From Alphaproteobacteria bacterium (GTDB lineage Bacteria; Pseudomonadota; Alphaproteobacteria; Acetobacterales; Acetobacteraceae): DNA of 35,286 bases. Below, piece after piece: positions 1 to 9,482 of this stretch. The notes under the pieces are model-generated. The model searched no databases and was not told the DNA's origin. It saw only the letters and a list, made by a program, of their open reading frames with translations. The position numbers were made by a program, and so were the translations under genes. The stretch's first letter is position 1. Every line of letters begins with the position of its first letter. The stretch is from assembly GCA_016869715.1 (NCBI GenBank), contig VGDM01000023.1, forward strand, positions 1-35,286. The letters run 5' to 3'.

Positions 1-149
1 GTCCAGAACGGTTTGTCGCGGGACTTGTTGTCACGGCGCTTTAAAGGCTTAGTGATGCCGATTCGGAAAGCCTTAATCTGATCTATAAGAACAATATCCT
101 AATTGTCCTTTGGATGCTCGTAGCGTTTTAAAGGAAGGAGGGACTAATT
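1..149. other. Left-edge region, possible end of an unidentified gene
   Basis: Reading from base 1 in the first forward frame gives about 26 codons that end at a TGA at 79-81 and contain a basic stretch around LLSRRFKG. This could be the tail of a gene lying to the left, but it matches no family I recognise. The following bases, about 82-130, are clearly more AT-rich than the rest of the window and probably carry the promoter of the small gene that starts at 150. A strong purine-rich ribosome binding site (AAGGAAGGAGGG) lies at 131-142. Confidence 0.25.
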
Positions 150-434
150 TTGGGATTACCAAGCAACGAAAAGCGCTGGATCGTTCTGAGCGACGATGGG
201 CGTTTCATCACGTTGGGGCGCGCCTCGGACCCCTCCGAGGCAGAGATTCAGGCAGCGGAGGGCGCGCTTAGGTCGCAACGCGTGGCCGGCTGGTTGGCAA
301 TTATGGATGGCAACCCTTACAATAAGCTCCCTCCAGCGCTTCTAGAGGTCCGAGCTTTGGCTAAGCCTATAGGGGCGTTTTCCGAAGCAAGCGCAAAGCT
401 GCTAAGCCGTTTGATTCAAAAAGTGCACTCATAA
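150..434 (+). CDS. Small orphan protein of unknown function (94 aa)
   Basis: I do not recognise this protein. It is about 94 residues, probably cytoplasmic, with no signal peptide, membrane segment or cysteines. The first half reads like a small beta-rich fold (RWIVLSDDGRFITLGR) followed by an acidic helix; the second half is mostly helical. The start is a TTG, chosen because an almost ideal Shine-Dalgarno block, AAGGAAGGAGGG at 131-142, lies about 8 bases upstream and no ATG fits better. It stops at a TAA 32 bases before the next gene, so it may or may not share a transcript with it. Codon use is less GC-biased than in neighbouring genes, which could indicate a young or transferred gene. That it is a real gene rests on the ribosome site and coding-like composition only. 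Confidence 0.5.
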   Translation: MGLPSNEKRWIVLSDDGRFITLGRASDPSEAEIQAAEGALRSQRVAGWLAIMDGNPYNKLPPALLEVRALAKPIGAFSEASAKLLSRLIQKVHS

Positions 435-466
435 CTTGAACCGAAAGCTACCAAGACGCCACGCAA

Positions 467-1264
467 GTGCTACGACTCGCCATATTGATCCTGCTGACCG
501 TGCTACTTGCGGCCTGCGCCGTGGCGCCGCCAGCGCCCAAGGAACCACCGCTTTCCTACCCGCCACTCGCGCGTGAGAGAATGCTCCGCATCGCCATTGC
601 GGAATGGGAAGAATGGGGGCGGCAAGTGTCAGACCGGCCTCCAGGCCCGGCGCAGGAATCAGACCCTGCCGGCTTTCCGCGTCTGCAAGCCTATTGGCAG
701 GTGGTGCCGGAAGGCCGCGCCATCATCACGCGCAATCGCGCGCTTTTCCGCGCGGGGTATGAAGGGCAATGGCAGCAGGATGCCTGGTCAGCTGCCTTCA
801 TTTCCTTCGTGATGCAGAAGGCTGGAATTGATGCGCGGGAATTCACGCCTTCTGCCGCGCATGGCACCAGCATTGATGGCATGATCGCCGATGCGCGGGA
901 ATTTCCGCGCGAGGCGCCCTTCATCCCGCATCGCGTACAGGAACGCGTTGCCGCGCCGGGGGATTTGCTCTGCGCCGATCGGTCGCGCTGGCCGCTCGCC
1001 CATTGGCGCGAACGCGCCGCAGATCAGGGACGGTTTCGGCCCATGCATTGCGATATTGTCATCCGCAACCATCACGGCAGGGTGGAAGCCATTGGCGGGA
1101 ATATCCAGGATGCCGTGACTATGGCGCGCTTCCCGACCGACCGGCGCGGCATTTTGCTGCCCGCCTCCCCTGGCGCGCCGCAATGGTTCGCCATATTCGA
1201 AAATCGCCTGGGGCGACTGCCGCCCTGGAACGCCTTGCCCAACCCGGAGGCTTCCCGCCCGTGA
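467..1264 (+). CDS. DUF2272 domain lipoprotein
   Basis: A predicted 265-residue lipoprotein. The N-terminus has a hydrophobic stretch and a lipobox (LLAAC, Cys at residue 17), followed by a proline-rich linker, so it is probably anchored in the membrane facing the periplasm. The rest fits the DUF2272 family: a core with WSAAFISFVMQKAG, then an APGDLLCADR segment and a later HCDIVI segment with conserved Cys and His, an arrangement reminiscent of NlpC/P60-like folds. No activity is established for the family as far as I know. The start is a GTG without a clear ribosome site. The stop codon overlaps the next gene's GTG start by 4 bases (GTGA), so the lipoprotein and the flavin oxidoreductase are probably translationally coupled. 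Confidence 0.8.
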   Translation: MLRLAILILLTVLLAACAVAPPAPKEPPLSYPPLARERMLRIAIAEWEEWGRQVSDRPPGPAQESDPAGFPRLQAYWQVVPEGRAIITRNRALFRAGYEGQWQQDAWSAAFISFVMQKAGIDAREFTPSAAHGTSIDGMIADAREFPREAPFIPHRVQERVAAPGDLLCADRSRWPLAHWRERAADQGRFRPMHCDIVIRNHHGRVEAIGGNIQDAVTMARFPTDRRGILLPASPGAPQWFAIFENRLGRLPPWNALPNPEASRP

Positions 1265-2376
1265 CTGATCTCTTTTCCCCCCTTACGCTGCGTGGCGTTA
1301 CTTTCGCCAATCGCATCGGCGTCGCACCCATGTGCCAGTATTCCTGCCATGATGATGGCATCCCGACCGAATGGCATTTGGTGCATCTGGGTTCTCGAGC
1401 TGCCGGCGGTGCCGGCATGGTCATGGTGGAAGCCACCGCCGTGGTGCCAGAAGGGCGCATCAGCCCAGGCGATGTCGGCATCTGGTCTGACGCGCATTTG
1501 GCAGGCCATACGCAATTGGCATCAGCACTTGCCGCGCTTGGCACCGTGCCGGCCATTCAATTGGCCCATGCCGGGCGCAAGGCAGCGCGCAAGCAGGCCT
1601 GGCTGCCTGGCCCCGTCGAGCCTGCCTGGGAAACCCTTGGTCCCTCGGCTGAGGCCTTTGGCGATTTCATCCCGCCGCGTGCCATGTCGGAAGCGGATAT
1701 CGCGGCCACCATCGAAGCCTTTGTTGCTGCAACCAAGCGTTCCATCAAGGCCGGCTATCGGCTGATCGAATTGCATGCCGCGCATGGTTATTTGCTGCAT
1801 CAATTCCTGAGCCCGCTCACCAATAAGCGCAATGACCGTTGGGGCGGGGATTTTGAAGGCCGCGCGCGCCTGCCGCTTGAAATCGCCGCCGCCATGCGTG
1901 CTGCCATGCCCGCCGATGCCGTGCTGGGCGTGCGGGTTTCGCATACGGATTGGGTGGATGGCGGCTGGACCACGGAAGAAACCGTGGAGCTGTCGCGCCG
2001 CTTCAAGGCGATTGGCGTGGATTTCATGGATGTATCGTCCGGCGGCAATGACCCGCGCCAGCAAATCCCGCTTGGGCCTGGTTATCAGGTGCCAGGTGCG
2101 GCGGCGGTGAAAAAAGGTGCCGCCATCATCACTGCCGCGGTCGGGCTAATCACGGAAGCCAAGCAGGCGCAGGCCATTCTGGATGAAGGCCATGCGGATT
2201 GGATCTATCTGGCGCGGGTGCTGCTGCGCGACCCGTATTGGCCGCTGCACGCGGCGGCTGAGCTTGGCGGCACCGAAGCCGTGCCGACGCCGCCGCAATA
2301 TGATCGCGGCTGGAATGTCCTAGGCAAGACGAAAATGGCCATGGCCATTTCCAACCCCATGACGCGCTTGGGATGA
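1261..2376 (+). CDS. Old yellow enzyme family NADH:flavin oxidoreductase (YqjM-like)
   Basis: A 371-residue FMN enzyme of the old yellow enzyme family, YqjM-like branch, which reduces activated C=C bonds (enones, nitro compounds) with NAD(P)H. Visible features are the N-terminal APMCQYS segment with Cys25, the position that tunes the flavin in YqjM; HAGRKA at 103-108; the substrate-binding pair His172/His175 in [17 protein letters not shown] near 194; and the phosphate-binding end near [10 protein letters not shown]. The same frame is open further upstream (to about 1003), but the GTG at 1261 gives the correct family N-terminus and overlaps the lipoprotein stop (GTGA). Its own stop overlaps the selO start (ATGA). 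The physiological substrate cannot be told from sequence. Confidence 0.93.
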   Translation: MTDLFSPLTLRGVTFANRIGVAPMCQYSCHDDGIPTEWHLVHLGSRAAGGAGMVMVEATAVVPEGRISPGDVGIWSDAHLAGHTQLASALAALGTVPAIQLAHAGRKAARKQAWLPGPVEPAWETLGPSAEAFGDFIPPRAMSEADIAATIEAFVAATKRSIKAGYRLIELHAAHGYLLHQFLSPLTNKRNDRWGGDFEGRARLPLEIAAAMRAAMPADAVLGVRVSHTDWVDGGWTTEETVELSRRFKAIGVDFMDVSSGGNDPRQQIPLGPGYQVPGAAAVKKGAAIITAAVGLITEAKQAQAILDEGHADWIYLARVLLRDPYWPLHAAAELGGTEAVPTPPQYDRGWNVLGKTKMAMAISNPMTRLG

Positions 2377-3833
2377 GCGCTCGGTTTTCTTTCGACAATA
2401 GCTATGCCCGCCTGCCGGAGCGTTTTTACATCCGGCAGGAACCGATTGCGGTTGCGGCACCCAGGCTGGTGTTCTTCAACGCGCCGCTTGCGGAAGCGCT
2501 TGGTTTGGATGCGGCAGCGCTTGCGGGTGCCGAGGGTGCGGCCATTTTCGCCGGCAATCTGGTCCCCGATGGTGCTGATCCCTTGGCCATGGCCTATGCC
2601 GGCCATCAATTCGGCGGTTTCAGCCCGCGCTTGGGTGATGGTCGGGCGCTGTTAATTGGTGAGGTGATTGGTCGCGACGGGCAACGGCGCGATATCCATC
2701 TGAAGGGCAGCGGGCGTACGCCTTTTTCGCGCGGTGGTGATGGCCGCGCCGTGCTGGGGCCGATGCTGCGCGAAGCGATCATCAGCGAAGCCATGGCAGC
2801 GCTTGGCGTGCCGACCACGCGCGCGCTGGCGGTGACGATGACAGGCGAAGCGGTGCTGCGCGAAAAGCTGCAACCCGGCGCGGTGCTCACGCGCGTGGCG
2901 GCGAGCCATATTCGCGTTGGCAGCTTTCAGTATTTCGCCGCACAGGACGATGAGGAAGCGTTGAGGCTGCTCGCGGATTTTGCCATTGCGCGGCATGATC
3001 CGGCAGCAGCTGAGGCAGAAAATCCCTATGCTGCGCTGCTTTCTGGCGTGATTGCGCGGCAGGCGTGCCTGATCGCACAATGGCTGAATATCGGCTTCAT
3101 CCATGGCGTGATGAATACTGATAATATGACCATCAGCGGTGAGACGATTGATTACGGCCCCTGCGCCTTCATGGATGCCTATGATCCCGGCACAGTGTTG
3201 AGTTCGATTGATCATGGCGGGCGTTATGCCTATGCCAATCAGCCGCGCATGGCGCAGTGGAATCTCGCGCGGCTCGCGGAAACATTGCTGTCGCTTTTGG
3301 CGGAACAGGAAGAAGCGGCGCTGGAGATTGCGCGGGCAGCGCTCAGTGAATTCGCGCCGGCTTTTGAGGCCGCCTATTATGATGGCTTTGCGCGGAAAAT
3401 CGGCATTGCGGCACGCTCGGCAGACGACGCGGCACTTATCGAGGATTTGCTCCGCCGCATGGCGGAACAGGGTGCTGATTTCACCCTGACTTTCCGTGCC
3501 TTGGCGGCGGCGGCCGAAGGCAACGCAGATGCCGCGCGGGTGCAATTTGGTGATCCTGCGGCGTTTGATGCCTGGGCTGAGGGTTGGCGGGCGCGGCTGA
3601 CGCACGAACCGGCACCTGCGCAACTGTTGCGCGCCAGCAACCCCGCCTTCATCCCGCGCAATCATTTGGTTGAGGCCGCAATCCGCGCCGCCGAAGACCG
3701 CGACGACTTCCGCCCCTTCGAGGCGCTGATGGCCGTCCTGGCGCGGCCCTGTGAGGATCAGCCGGAAAACACTCAGTACGGCACCCCGCCCAAGCCGGAA
3801 GAACGCGTGTTGGCGACCTTCTGTGGCACCTGA
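2373..3833 (+). CDS. selO: Protein adenylyltransferase SelO (YdiU/UPF0061 pseudokinase)
   Basis: A 486-residue SelO protein. The family has a kinase fold with ATP flipped, and transfers AMP to Ser, Thr or Tyr of other proteins, many of them redox enzymes. Signature blocks are intact: [18 protein letters not shown] near 75, Lys111 in [17 protein letters not shown], Glu134 in [10 protein letters not shown], the NTDN catalytic loop at 248-251, and a DYGP metal-binding motif at 260. The C-terminus ends in FCGT with the family's conserved Cys484; Cys264 follows DYGP, so the disulfide pair described for the E. coli protein may be possible. It starts 4 bases inside the flavin oxidoreductase gene (ATGA), so co-translation is likely. 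The length is normal for bacteria and there is no selenocysteine. Confidence 0.95.
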   Translation: MSARFSFDNSYARLPERFYIRQEPIAVAAPRLVFFNAPLAEALGLDAAALAGAEGAAIFAGNLVPDGADPLAMAYAGHQFGGFSPRLGDGRALLIGEVIGRDGQRRDIHLKGSGRTPFSRGGDGRAVLGPMLREAIISEAMAALGVPTTRALAVTMTGEAVLREKLQPGAVLTRVAASHIRVGSFQYFAAQDDEEALRLLADFAIARHDPAAAEAENPYAALLSGVIARQACLIAQWLNIGFIHGVMNTDNMTISGETIDYGPCAFMDAYDPGTVLSSIDHGGRYAYANQPRMAQWNLARLAETLLSLLAEQEEAALEIARAALSEFAPAFEAAYYDGFARKIGIAARSADDAALIEDLLRRMAEQGADFTLTFRALAAAAEGNADAARVQFGDPAAFDAWAEGWRARLTHEPAPAQLLRASNPAFIPRNHLVEAAIRAAEDRDDFRPFEALMAVLARPCEDQPENTQYGTPPKPEERVLATFCGT

Positions 3834-3902
3834 GCCTGTTGCCTTTCAGGGGAAAAGGGACCAAAAAAGCTGGAAACTCCCTCTCATTCAAAGGGCCAAG
3901 TC

Positions 3903-4469
3903 ATGTTCATCGAAACCGAAGCCACCCCAAACCCCGCCACGCTGAAGTTCCTGCCAGGCCGGGATGTGATGGGCGGGTACGGCACGGCGGATTTCACGAC
4001 TGCCGAGGAAGCCGCAGGCCGCTCCCCCCTCGCTGAGCGACTGTTTGGCCTGGGCGACGTCGCGCGCGTGTTTTTTGGCACAGATTTCGTGACCGTCACC
4101 AAGGCGCTAGATGCCGATTGGCAGATGCTTCGCCCGCAGGTGCTGGGCGCCATCATGGAACATTACCTGGCCGGCATGCCCATTCTGGAAGGCGCTGCGG
4201 CCGAAGAACATGCCGAGGATTTTGAGGCTGCGGATCAGGAAATCGTCGCGCAAATCAAGGAATTGCTGGATACGCGCGTGCGCCCGGCGGTGGCGAGCGA
4301 TGGTGGCGATATCGTATTTCGCGGCTTTCGCGATGGTATTGTCCGGCTGCGCATGCAGGGTGCCTGTTCCGGCTGCCCATCTTCCCGCGCCACGCTGAAG
4401 CATGGCGTGGAAAACATGCTGCGCCATTACGTGCCGGAAGTGGTGGCGGTGGAGCAGGTGGAAGCCTGA
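3903..4469 (+). CDS. NifU-like Fe-S cluster carrier (Nfu type)
   Basis: A 188-residue Nfu protein that takes up and delivers iron-sulfur clusters to target enzymes. It has two domains: an N-terminal Nfu_N domain (MFIETEATPNPATLKFLPG, to about residue 90) typical of mitochondrial NFU1 and alphaproteobacterial homologues, and a C-terminal NifU domain with the cluster-binding CxxC at Cys155/Cys158 (GACSGCPSS). The ATG follows the selO stop by 69 bases, so it is in line with that operon but not coupled; no convincing terminator separates them. It belongs functionally with the cysteine desulfurase and IscR genes elsewhere in this window. Confidence 0.93.
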   Translation: MFIETEATPNPATLKFLPGRDVMGGYGTADFTTAEEAAGRSPLAERLFGLGDVARVFFGTDFVTVTKALDADWQMLRPQVLGAIMEHYLAGMPILEGAAAEEHAEDFEAADQEIVAQIKELLDTRVRPAVASDGGDIVFRGFRDGIVRLRMQGACSGCPSSRATLKHGVENMLRHYVPEVVAVEQVEA

Positions 4470-4515
4470 CGCTGTAGAGCGCCCTCTGTTTTCACTGCCC
4501 TGACGGAGCCAAACC

Positions 4516-5115
4516 ATGTCCGAAACTGCCGCGCCCCTTGATGATCGGGCGCTTGATCAGCTTTTTCGCGCCGCGCGCACCCAGAACAAGTGGCAGGACC
4601 GGCCCGTGCCGGACGCCAAGCTGCATGAGCTGTATGATCTGCTGAAATGGGGCCCGACTTCGGCCAATTCCTCACCGGCGCGCTTTGTCTTTGTGCGCAC
4701 GCCGGAAGGCAAAGCGAAGCTCAAGGAAGCGCTTTCGGCGGGGAATACGGAAAAGACCATGACCGCGCCGGTCACCGCGATTGTCTGCTATGACAGCTAC
4801 TTTTACGACAAGCTCGGCCAGCTTTTCCCGCATGCGGATGCCAAGCCCTGGTTCACCTCCAGCCCGGAATTTGCGGAAAAGACCGCGTTTCGCAATGGCT
4901 CGCTCCAGGGCGCCTATCTTATGCTGGCGGCGCGGGCCGTGGGCCTCGATTTCGGCGCCATGAGCGGCTTTGACAATGCCAAGGTGGATGAGCTGTTCCT
5001 GTTTGGCACCGGCTGGAAGTCCAATTTCCTGGTCAATCTGGGCTATGGCGACCCCGCCGGCCTGTTCCCGCGCAGCCCGCGGCTTTCCTTTGATGAGGCG
5101 GCGCGGCTGGAGTAG
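4516..5115 (+). CDS. Nitroreductase family protein, RutE/malonic semialdehyde reductase type
   Basis: A 199-residue FMN-dependent nitroreductase-fold protein. The order of segments ([59 protein letters not shown], then a final NLGYGD) and the length match the RutE branch, which in E. coli reduces malonic semialdehyde to 3-hydroxypropionate during pyrimidine breakdown. No other rut gene is nearby, so the pathway assignment is weak; many alphaproteobacteria carry stand-alone homologues of unknown substrate. Ribosome site GGAG lies 9-10 bases before the ATG. It is one of the few intact genes here that stops with TAG. A GC-rich hairpin follows at 5127-5150. Confidence 0.85.
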   Translation: MSETAAPLDDRALDQLFRAARTQNKWQDRPVPDAKLHELYDLLKWGPTSANSSPARFVFVRTPEGKAKLKEALSAGNTEKTMTAPVTAIVCYDSYFYDKLGQLFPHADAKPWFTSSPEFAEKTAFRNGSLQGAYLMLAARAVGLDFGAMSGFDNAKVDELFLFGTGWKSNFLVNLGYGDPAGLFPRSPRLSFDEAARLE

Positions 5116-5126
5116 TCAGCGCTCCG

Positions 5127-5150
5127 CCCGCCGGGTTTGACCCCGGCGGG
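5127..5150 (+). terminator. GC-rich hairpin between rutE-like gene and trpB
   Basis: A perfect 9-bp inverted repeat, CCCGCCGGG at 5127-5135 and CCCGGCGGG at 5142-5150, with a 6-base loop. Only a weak T-rich start (TTCT) follows, so termination may be partial. It sits 12 bases after the rutE-like stop and 45 bases before the trpB start, so it may end the first transcript or act in the trpB leader. No Trp-rich leader peptide or alternative pairing is evident. Confidence 0.45.
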
Positions 5151-5195
5151 TTCTGGACTAAACAGGTAGTTAAACCAGCAATTTGAGAGACTGCC

Positions 5196-6413
5196 TTGAA
5201 CAAGCCGCTGCCCAATTCCTTCCGCCAGGGGCCCGACGCCCGCGGCCGCTTCGGCCCTTATGGCGGGCGTTTCGTCGCCGAAACCCTGATGCCACTGATC
5301 CTTGAGGTCGAAAAGGCCTATGAGGAAGCGAAGCGTGACCCGGCCTTCATGAATGAATGGCGCCGACTGCTGACGCATTATGTCGGCCGGCCGAGCCCGC
5401 TTTGGTTTGCCGAACGCCTGACGCAGAAGCTTGGCGGGGCTAAAATCTACTTCAAGCGCGATGAGCTGAACCATACCGGCGCGCATAAGATCAATGCCGT
5501 GCTGGGGCAGATCATGCTTGCGAAGCGCATGGGCAAAACGCGCATCATCGCGGAAACCGGCGCCGGGCAGCATGGTGTTGCGACCGCGACAGCCTGCGCG
5601 CTGTTCAACCTGCCGTGCACTGTCTTTATGGGCGCCACTGACGTTGAACGCCAGCAACCGAACGTGTTCCGCATGAAGCTATTGGGGGCAGAAGTTGTGC
5701 CCGTGACTTCAGGCGCTGCGACGCTCAAGGATGCGATGAATGAGGGGTTGCGTGATTGGGTCGCCAATGTGCGCGATACCTATTACTGCATTGGCACGGT
5801 GGCCGGCCCGCATCCCTTCCCGATGATGGTGCGGGATTTCCAATCCGTCATTGGCACGGAAGCGCGGGAACAGATGCTCGCTGCCGAAGGGCGTTTGCCG
5901 GATTTGCTGGTGGCGGCGATTGGAGGCGGTTCCAATGCCATGGGGCTCTTCTACCCCTTCCTGGATGACGCAAGTGTTGCCATGCATGGCGTGGAAGCCG
6001 CCGGTAAGGGCGTGGATACGGAAGAACACGCGGCGTCGCTCACCAGAGGCCGGCCGGGCGTGCTGCATGGCAATCGCACCTATTTGTTGCAGGATGAATT
6101 CGGCCAAATCCTGGAAGCGCATTCCATCAGCGCCGGCCTGGATTATCCCGGCGTTGGCCCCGAACACGCCTGGCTGCATGACATCAAGCGCGTGGAATAC
6201 ATGAGTGCAACGGATGATGAGGCGCTATCGGCCTTCCAGCTATGCTCCAAAACGGAAGGTATCATCCCGGCCTTGGAACCCGCGCATGCATTAGCGCATC
6301 TCATCAAGATAGCGCCAAGCATGCCGAAGGACAAGCTAATCATCATGAATATGTGCGGCCGTGGCGATAAGGATATCTTCACCGTGGCGCGCGTCCTTGG
6401 CGTTTCGATGTGA
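5196..6413 (+). CDS. trpB: Tryptophan synthase beta chain
   Basis: A 405-residue PLP enzyme that joins indole and L-serine to make tryptophan, as the beta subunit of the alpha2beta2 complex. Clear marks are [18 protein letters not shown] at the N-terminus, the PLP lysine Lys98 in HTGAHKIN, the ETGAGQHG loop with catalytic Glu120, the phosphate-binding GGGSNAMG, and a final CGRGDKD. The start is TTG, preceded by GAGAG about 7 bases upstream; it gives the normal family N-terminus and no better ATG exists. Its stop overlaps the GTG of trpA. trpF, often directly upstream in alphaproteobacteria, is absent here. Confidence 0.97.
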   Translation: MNKPLPNSFRQGPDARGRFGPYGGRFVAETLMPLILEVEKAYEEAKRDPAFMNEWRRLLTHYVGRPSPLWFAERLTQKLGGAKIYFKRDELNHTGAHKINAVLGQIMLAKRMGKTRIIAETGAGQHGVATATACALFNLPCTVFMGATDVERQQPNVFRMKLLGAEVVPVTSGAATLKDAMNEGLRDWVANVRDTYYCIGTVAGPHPFPMMVRDFQSVIGTEAREQMLAAEGRLPDLLVAAIGGGSNAMGLFYPFLDDASVAMHGVEAAGKGVDTEEHAASLTRGRPGVLHGNRTYLLQDEFGQILEAHSISAGLDYPGVGPEHAWLHDIKRVEYMSATDDEALSAFQLCSKTEGIIPALEPAHALAHLIKIAPSMPKDKLIIMNMCGRGDKDIFTVARVLGVSM

Positions 6414-7255
6414 GTTTCATGAGCCAATCTTCTCGCATCACCGCGTGCTTTGCAGCCCTTCGCGCCGAAGGACGCGGCGCCTTGATCCCCTTCCTGGAAG
6501 CCTTCGATCCTGACCGCGCGACGGCCATGGAAATCCTGCGCGGTTTTCCGGGTGCAGGTGCCGATCTGATCGAAATCGGCTGCCCCTTCACCGACCCGAT
6601 GGCCGATGGCCCGACGATTCAGCGCGCCGGTCAACGCGGCTTGAAGGCCGGCGCGACATTGGCTGGCACGCTGCACATGGTGCGTGAATTTCGTGCGGGC
6701 GATGCCGCAACGCCGATGATTCTGATGGGTTATTATAACCCCATCCTGTCCTATGGCGCCAATTTCTGCGGTGATGCGGCGGCAGCGGGTGTGGATGGCC
6801 TGATCATTGTGGATTTGCCGCCCGAAGAAGCGGATGAGATCGAACCCCAGGCAAGTGCTGCCGGGCTTGATATGATCCGTCTGATCGCCCCCACCACGGA
6901 TGAGGCGCGGCTGCCCAAGGTTTTGGCGGCGACATCAGGCTTCGTCTATTACGTTTCCATCACCGGCATCACCGGCACGCGCAGCGCCAGCGGCGCTGAA
7001 TTGGCCGAGGCGATTCCGCGTATTCGCAAACACACCAATTTGCCAATCGCGGTTGGGTTTGGTGTCCGCACGCCGGAACAGGCTGCCGAAGCTGCACGCA
7101 TCGCCGATGGCGCGGTGGTGGCCTCTGCACTCATCGATGTGCTGGCCGGTGATCTGGACGCCGAAGGCCGCGCCAAGCCTGGCACGGCGCAAAAGGTGCT
7201 GCATCAGGTCGCGGCGCTGGCTGCTGCAGTGCGCAAGGTGAAGAAAGGCGCCTGA
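6410..7255 (+). CDS. trpA: Tryptophan synthase alpha chain
   Basis: A 281-residue TIM-barrel subunit that splits indole-3-glycerol phosphate into indole and glyceraldehyde 3-phosphate and channels indole to TrpB. Catalytic Glu55 and Asp66 are visible in [18 protein letters not shown] with the normal 11-residue spacing, followed by [34 protein letters not shown] and the phosphate-binding [11 protein letters not shown]. The GTG at 6410 overlaps the trpB stop (GTGA); an ATG at 6419 would remove three residues and is equally possible. Overlap points to coupled, near-equal synthesis of the two subunits. accD or folC, common next genes in relatives, do not follow. Confidence 0.96.
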   Translation: MSFMSQSSRITACFAALRAEGRGALIPFLEAFDPDRATAMEILRGFPGAGADLIEIGCPFTDPMADGPTIQRAGQRGLKAGATLAGTLHMVREFRAGDAATPMILMGYYNPILSYGANFCGDAAAAGVDGLIIVDLPPEEADEIEPQASAAGLDMIRLIAPTTDEARLPKVLAATSGFVYYVSITGITGTRSASGAELAEAIPRIRKHTNLPIAVGFGVRTPEQAAEAARIADGAVVASALIDVLAGDLDAEGRAKPGTAQKVLHQVAALAAAVRKVKKGA

Positions 7256-7289
7256 AGGCGTCGCCGATGTTTGCAAGAGGAAGCGTGAG

Positions 7290-8495
7290 ATGACCTCCCC
7301 CATTGGTCCCCTTTCCGGTCTGCATGTGCTTGATCTGACGCGCGTGCTCGCCGGCCCCACCTGTACGCAAATGCTGGGTGATCTTGGCGCTGAAGTGATC
7401 AAGATTGAACGGCCCGAAGCGGGTGATGATACGCGCGGCTTTGCGCCCCCCTTCGTGCCGAATACGAAGGAAAGTGCTTATTTCGTCGGCGTCAATCGCA
7501 ACAAGAAATCCGTCACACTCGATATCGCGAAGCCCGAAGGCCAGGCAATTATCCTGAAGTTGCTGGAGCATTGCGATATCCTGGTAGAGAACTTCAAGGT
7601 CGGCGCCTTGGCGAAATATGGCCTGGGGTATGAGCAATTGGCGAAGACGCATCCGCGGCTGATCTATTGCTCGATCACCGGCTTCGGCCAGACCGGGCCT
7701 TATGCGCCGCGCCCCGGCTATGATGCGCTGATCCAGGCCATGGGTGGCGTGATGTCGCTAACTGGTGAGCCGAATGGCTCACCGCAAAAGGTTGGCGTGC
7801 CAGTCGCCGATCTTTTCGCGGGGCTGTATGGCTGTATTGGCATTCTGGCGGCGGTGAACCATCGCAACAATACCGGGCAGGGCCAGCAGATTGATATCGG
7901 CATGCTGGACACACATGTAGCCTGGCTCGCCAATCAGGGTATGAATTATCTAGCGACGGGCGAAAACCCGCCACGCCTTGGCAATCAACACCCCAATATC
8001 GCGCCCTATCAGGAATTCCCGACCAAGGATGGTTACATTATTCTCGCGGTTGGGAATGACCCGACCTTTGAGCGTTTCTGCAAAGCCTTTGGTCAGCAAG
8101 CGCTGCTGGCTGATCCGCGCTTCGCGACCAACCCGATCCGCGTGCAAAATCGCCAATTGGTGACAGAAACGCTGACGCCGGTGATGAACTCCAAAACCAC
8201 GGCTGAATGGATTGAGGCTTTGGAAGCGCTCAAGATCGGCTGTGGCCCCATCAATACGCTGGAACAGGTTTTCGCCGATCCCCATGTGCAGGCGCGAGAG
8301 ATGGTGGTGGAAATGGCACATGGCAGTGGTGAGACGGTGAAGGTGATTTCCAATCCGGTGAAGCTTTCGGCAACGCCGCCAAGCTATCGCAGCGCGCCGC
8401 CGGTGCTTGGTGAACACACGCAAAATGTGCTGACTGATGTGTTGAAGATAAGTGCTGCGGATATCGCGGCGCTCAAGGAAAAGGGCATCGTGTGA
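7290..8495 (+). CDS. Class III CoA-transferase (CaiB/BaiF family)
   Basis: A 401-residue member of the formyl-CoA transferase/CaiB family, which moves CoA between carboxylic acids via an aspartyl-CoA intermediate. The N-terminal CoA-binding segment (LDLTRVLAGPTCTQMLGDLGAE), the conserved NRNKKSVTLD, and the catalytic Asp145 in RPGYDALIQAMGG are intact, as is the C-terminal APPVLGEHT region. The donor and acceptor are unknown; family members act on oxalate, carnitine, succinate, mesaconate and others. The ATG follows an AAGAGGAAG ribosome site. It overlaps the downstream hydrolase by 4 bases (GTGA), which suggests a shared catabolic role, for example releasing or preparing an acid substrate. 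Confidence 0.92.
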   Translation: MTSPIGPLSGLHVLDLTRVLAGPTCTQMLGDLGAEVIKIERPEAGDDTRGFAPPFVPNTKESAYFVGVNRNKKSVTLDIAKPEGQAIILKLLEHCDILVENFKVGALAKYGLGYEQLAKTHPRLIYCSITGFGQTGPYAPRPGYDALIQAMGGVMSLTGEPNGSPQKVGVPVADLFAGLYGCIGILAAVNHRNNTGQGQQIDIGMLDTHVAWLANQGMNYLATGENPPRLGNQHPNIAPYQEFPTKDGYIILAVGNDPTFERFCKAFGQQALLADPRFATNPIRVQNRQLVTETLTPVMNSKTTAEWIEALEALKIGCGPINTLEQVFADPHVQAREMVVEMAHGSGETVKVISNPVKLSATPPSYRSAPPVLGEHTQNVLTDVLKISAADIAALKEKGIV

Positions 8496-9355
8496 CACCG
8501 CTTCCAGCCGAAGCGCGTGCCGGGGCGCTCAGCTGGCTTTCGCCGGTGGGCTTCTTCACGCTGCGCTGGCTGGAATGGGGGCCGATCACAGGCGCACCGG
8601 TAGTATGCGTGCATGGGCTCACGCGTTCGGGGCGGGATTTCGATGCGCTGGCGCGCGCACTCGCGGCTTCGGGGCGGCGGGTTTTCTGCCCTGATCTGCC
8701 AGGGCGCGGCGCTTCGGATTGGCTGCCTAATCCTCCGCTGTATCAGCCGCCGATCTATTCCCAGGCGCTTTCGCATCTGCTGGCGCGGATTGATGGGCCG
8801 GTGGATTGGGTCGGCACCTCGCTTGGCGGTATTTGTGGCATGGGCATTGCTGCCACTCCAGGCAATGCGATCCGGCGCATGGTGTTGAATGATATCGGCG
8901 CCATCATCCCCGCCACCGCGCTGGCGCGCATTCGCGACTATATCAATCGCTCCGCGCCAGACTTTGCCGATATGGTCGCGCTTGAGGCGTATTTGCGCAA
9001 TGTGCATGCGCCCTTCGGCAAGCTGAGCGATGCCGAATGGCGGCATTTGGCGGAAACTTCTGCCCGTCGTGATGCGGAAGGCACCCTCAGGCTGCATTAT
9101 GATCCGGCGATCACGCAGGCTCTCAGCGCGGATGAGATCGCCGATATTGATCTGACGCCCTTCTGGTCCGCCATCACTATCCCTGTGCTGATCCTGCGCG
9201 GTGCCACCAGCGATATTCTGCCGGCGGATGTCGCGGTGGAGATGGCGCGCAAGCCGAAGGCGCGGCTCCTTGAAATAACCGATGCCGGCCATGCACCCGC
9301 CCTGATGGCTGCGGATCAGATCAGCGCCATACGGGATTTTCTGGATACGCCATGA
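8492..9355 (+). CDS. Alpha/beta hydrolase (MhpC-like)
   Basis: A 287-residue alpha/beta hydrolase with the oxyanion motif HGLTRSGRDF at 41-50, PDLPGRGAS near 68, nucleophile elbow GTSLGG (Ser110) and the catalytic His267 in TDAGHAP; the acid is probably the Asp in RGATSDILP. Substrate is unknown; relatives cut esters, lactones or C-C bonds. The GTG overlaps the CoA-transferase stop (GTGA). The 3-prime end is of special interest: its last 37 codons recur, diverged, at 10080-10193, where they overlap a TPR gene start in the same ATGA style. This suggests that material has been inserted or duplicated between the hydrolase and its original downstream neighbour. Confidence 0.9.
   Translation: MTPLPAEARAGALSWLSPVGFFTLRWLEWGPITGAPVVCVHGLTRSGRDFDALARALAASGRRVFCPDLPGRGASDWLPNPPLYQPPIYSQALSHLLARIDGPVDWVGTSLGGICGMGIAATPGNAIRRMVLNDIGAIIPATALARIRDYINRSAPDFADMVALEAYLRNVHAPFGKLSDAEWRHLAETSARRDAEGTLRLHYDPAITQALSADEIADIDLTPFWSAITIPVLILRGATSDILPADVAVEMARKPKARLLEITDAGHAPALMAADQISAIRDFLDTP
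9313..9355 (+). repeat. Direct repeat copy 1: hydrolase 3-prime end
   Basis: These 43 bases, which include the hydrolase stop codon, match 10151-10193 at 40 of 43 positions. Of the three differences two are synonymous third-position changes and one changes Asp to Asn. Weaker similarity in the same frame extends upstream of copy 2 to at least 10080. The two copies are 838 bases apart. Confidence 0.85.
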
Positions 9356-9482
9356 GACAATAGACCTTGCTACTCGCAAGGAAGGGTCAGGGCGCTGTGT
9401 AACGATACCTGAAGATCCGATTTTTCTTCCCAGAGGCACCAGAAATTGCAGAGCCTTCCATGTTATTCGCTCTGGGAAAACC

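Noticed and set aside
2652..3665. 337-codon open frame on the minus strand
   Set aside because: Antisense to selO, with Arg/His-rich text and no recognisable motifs.
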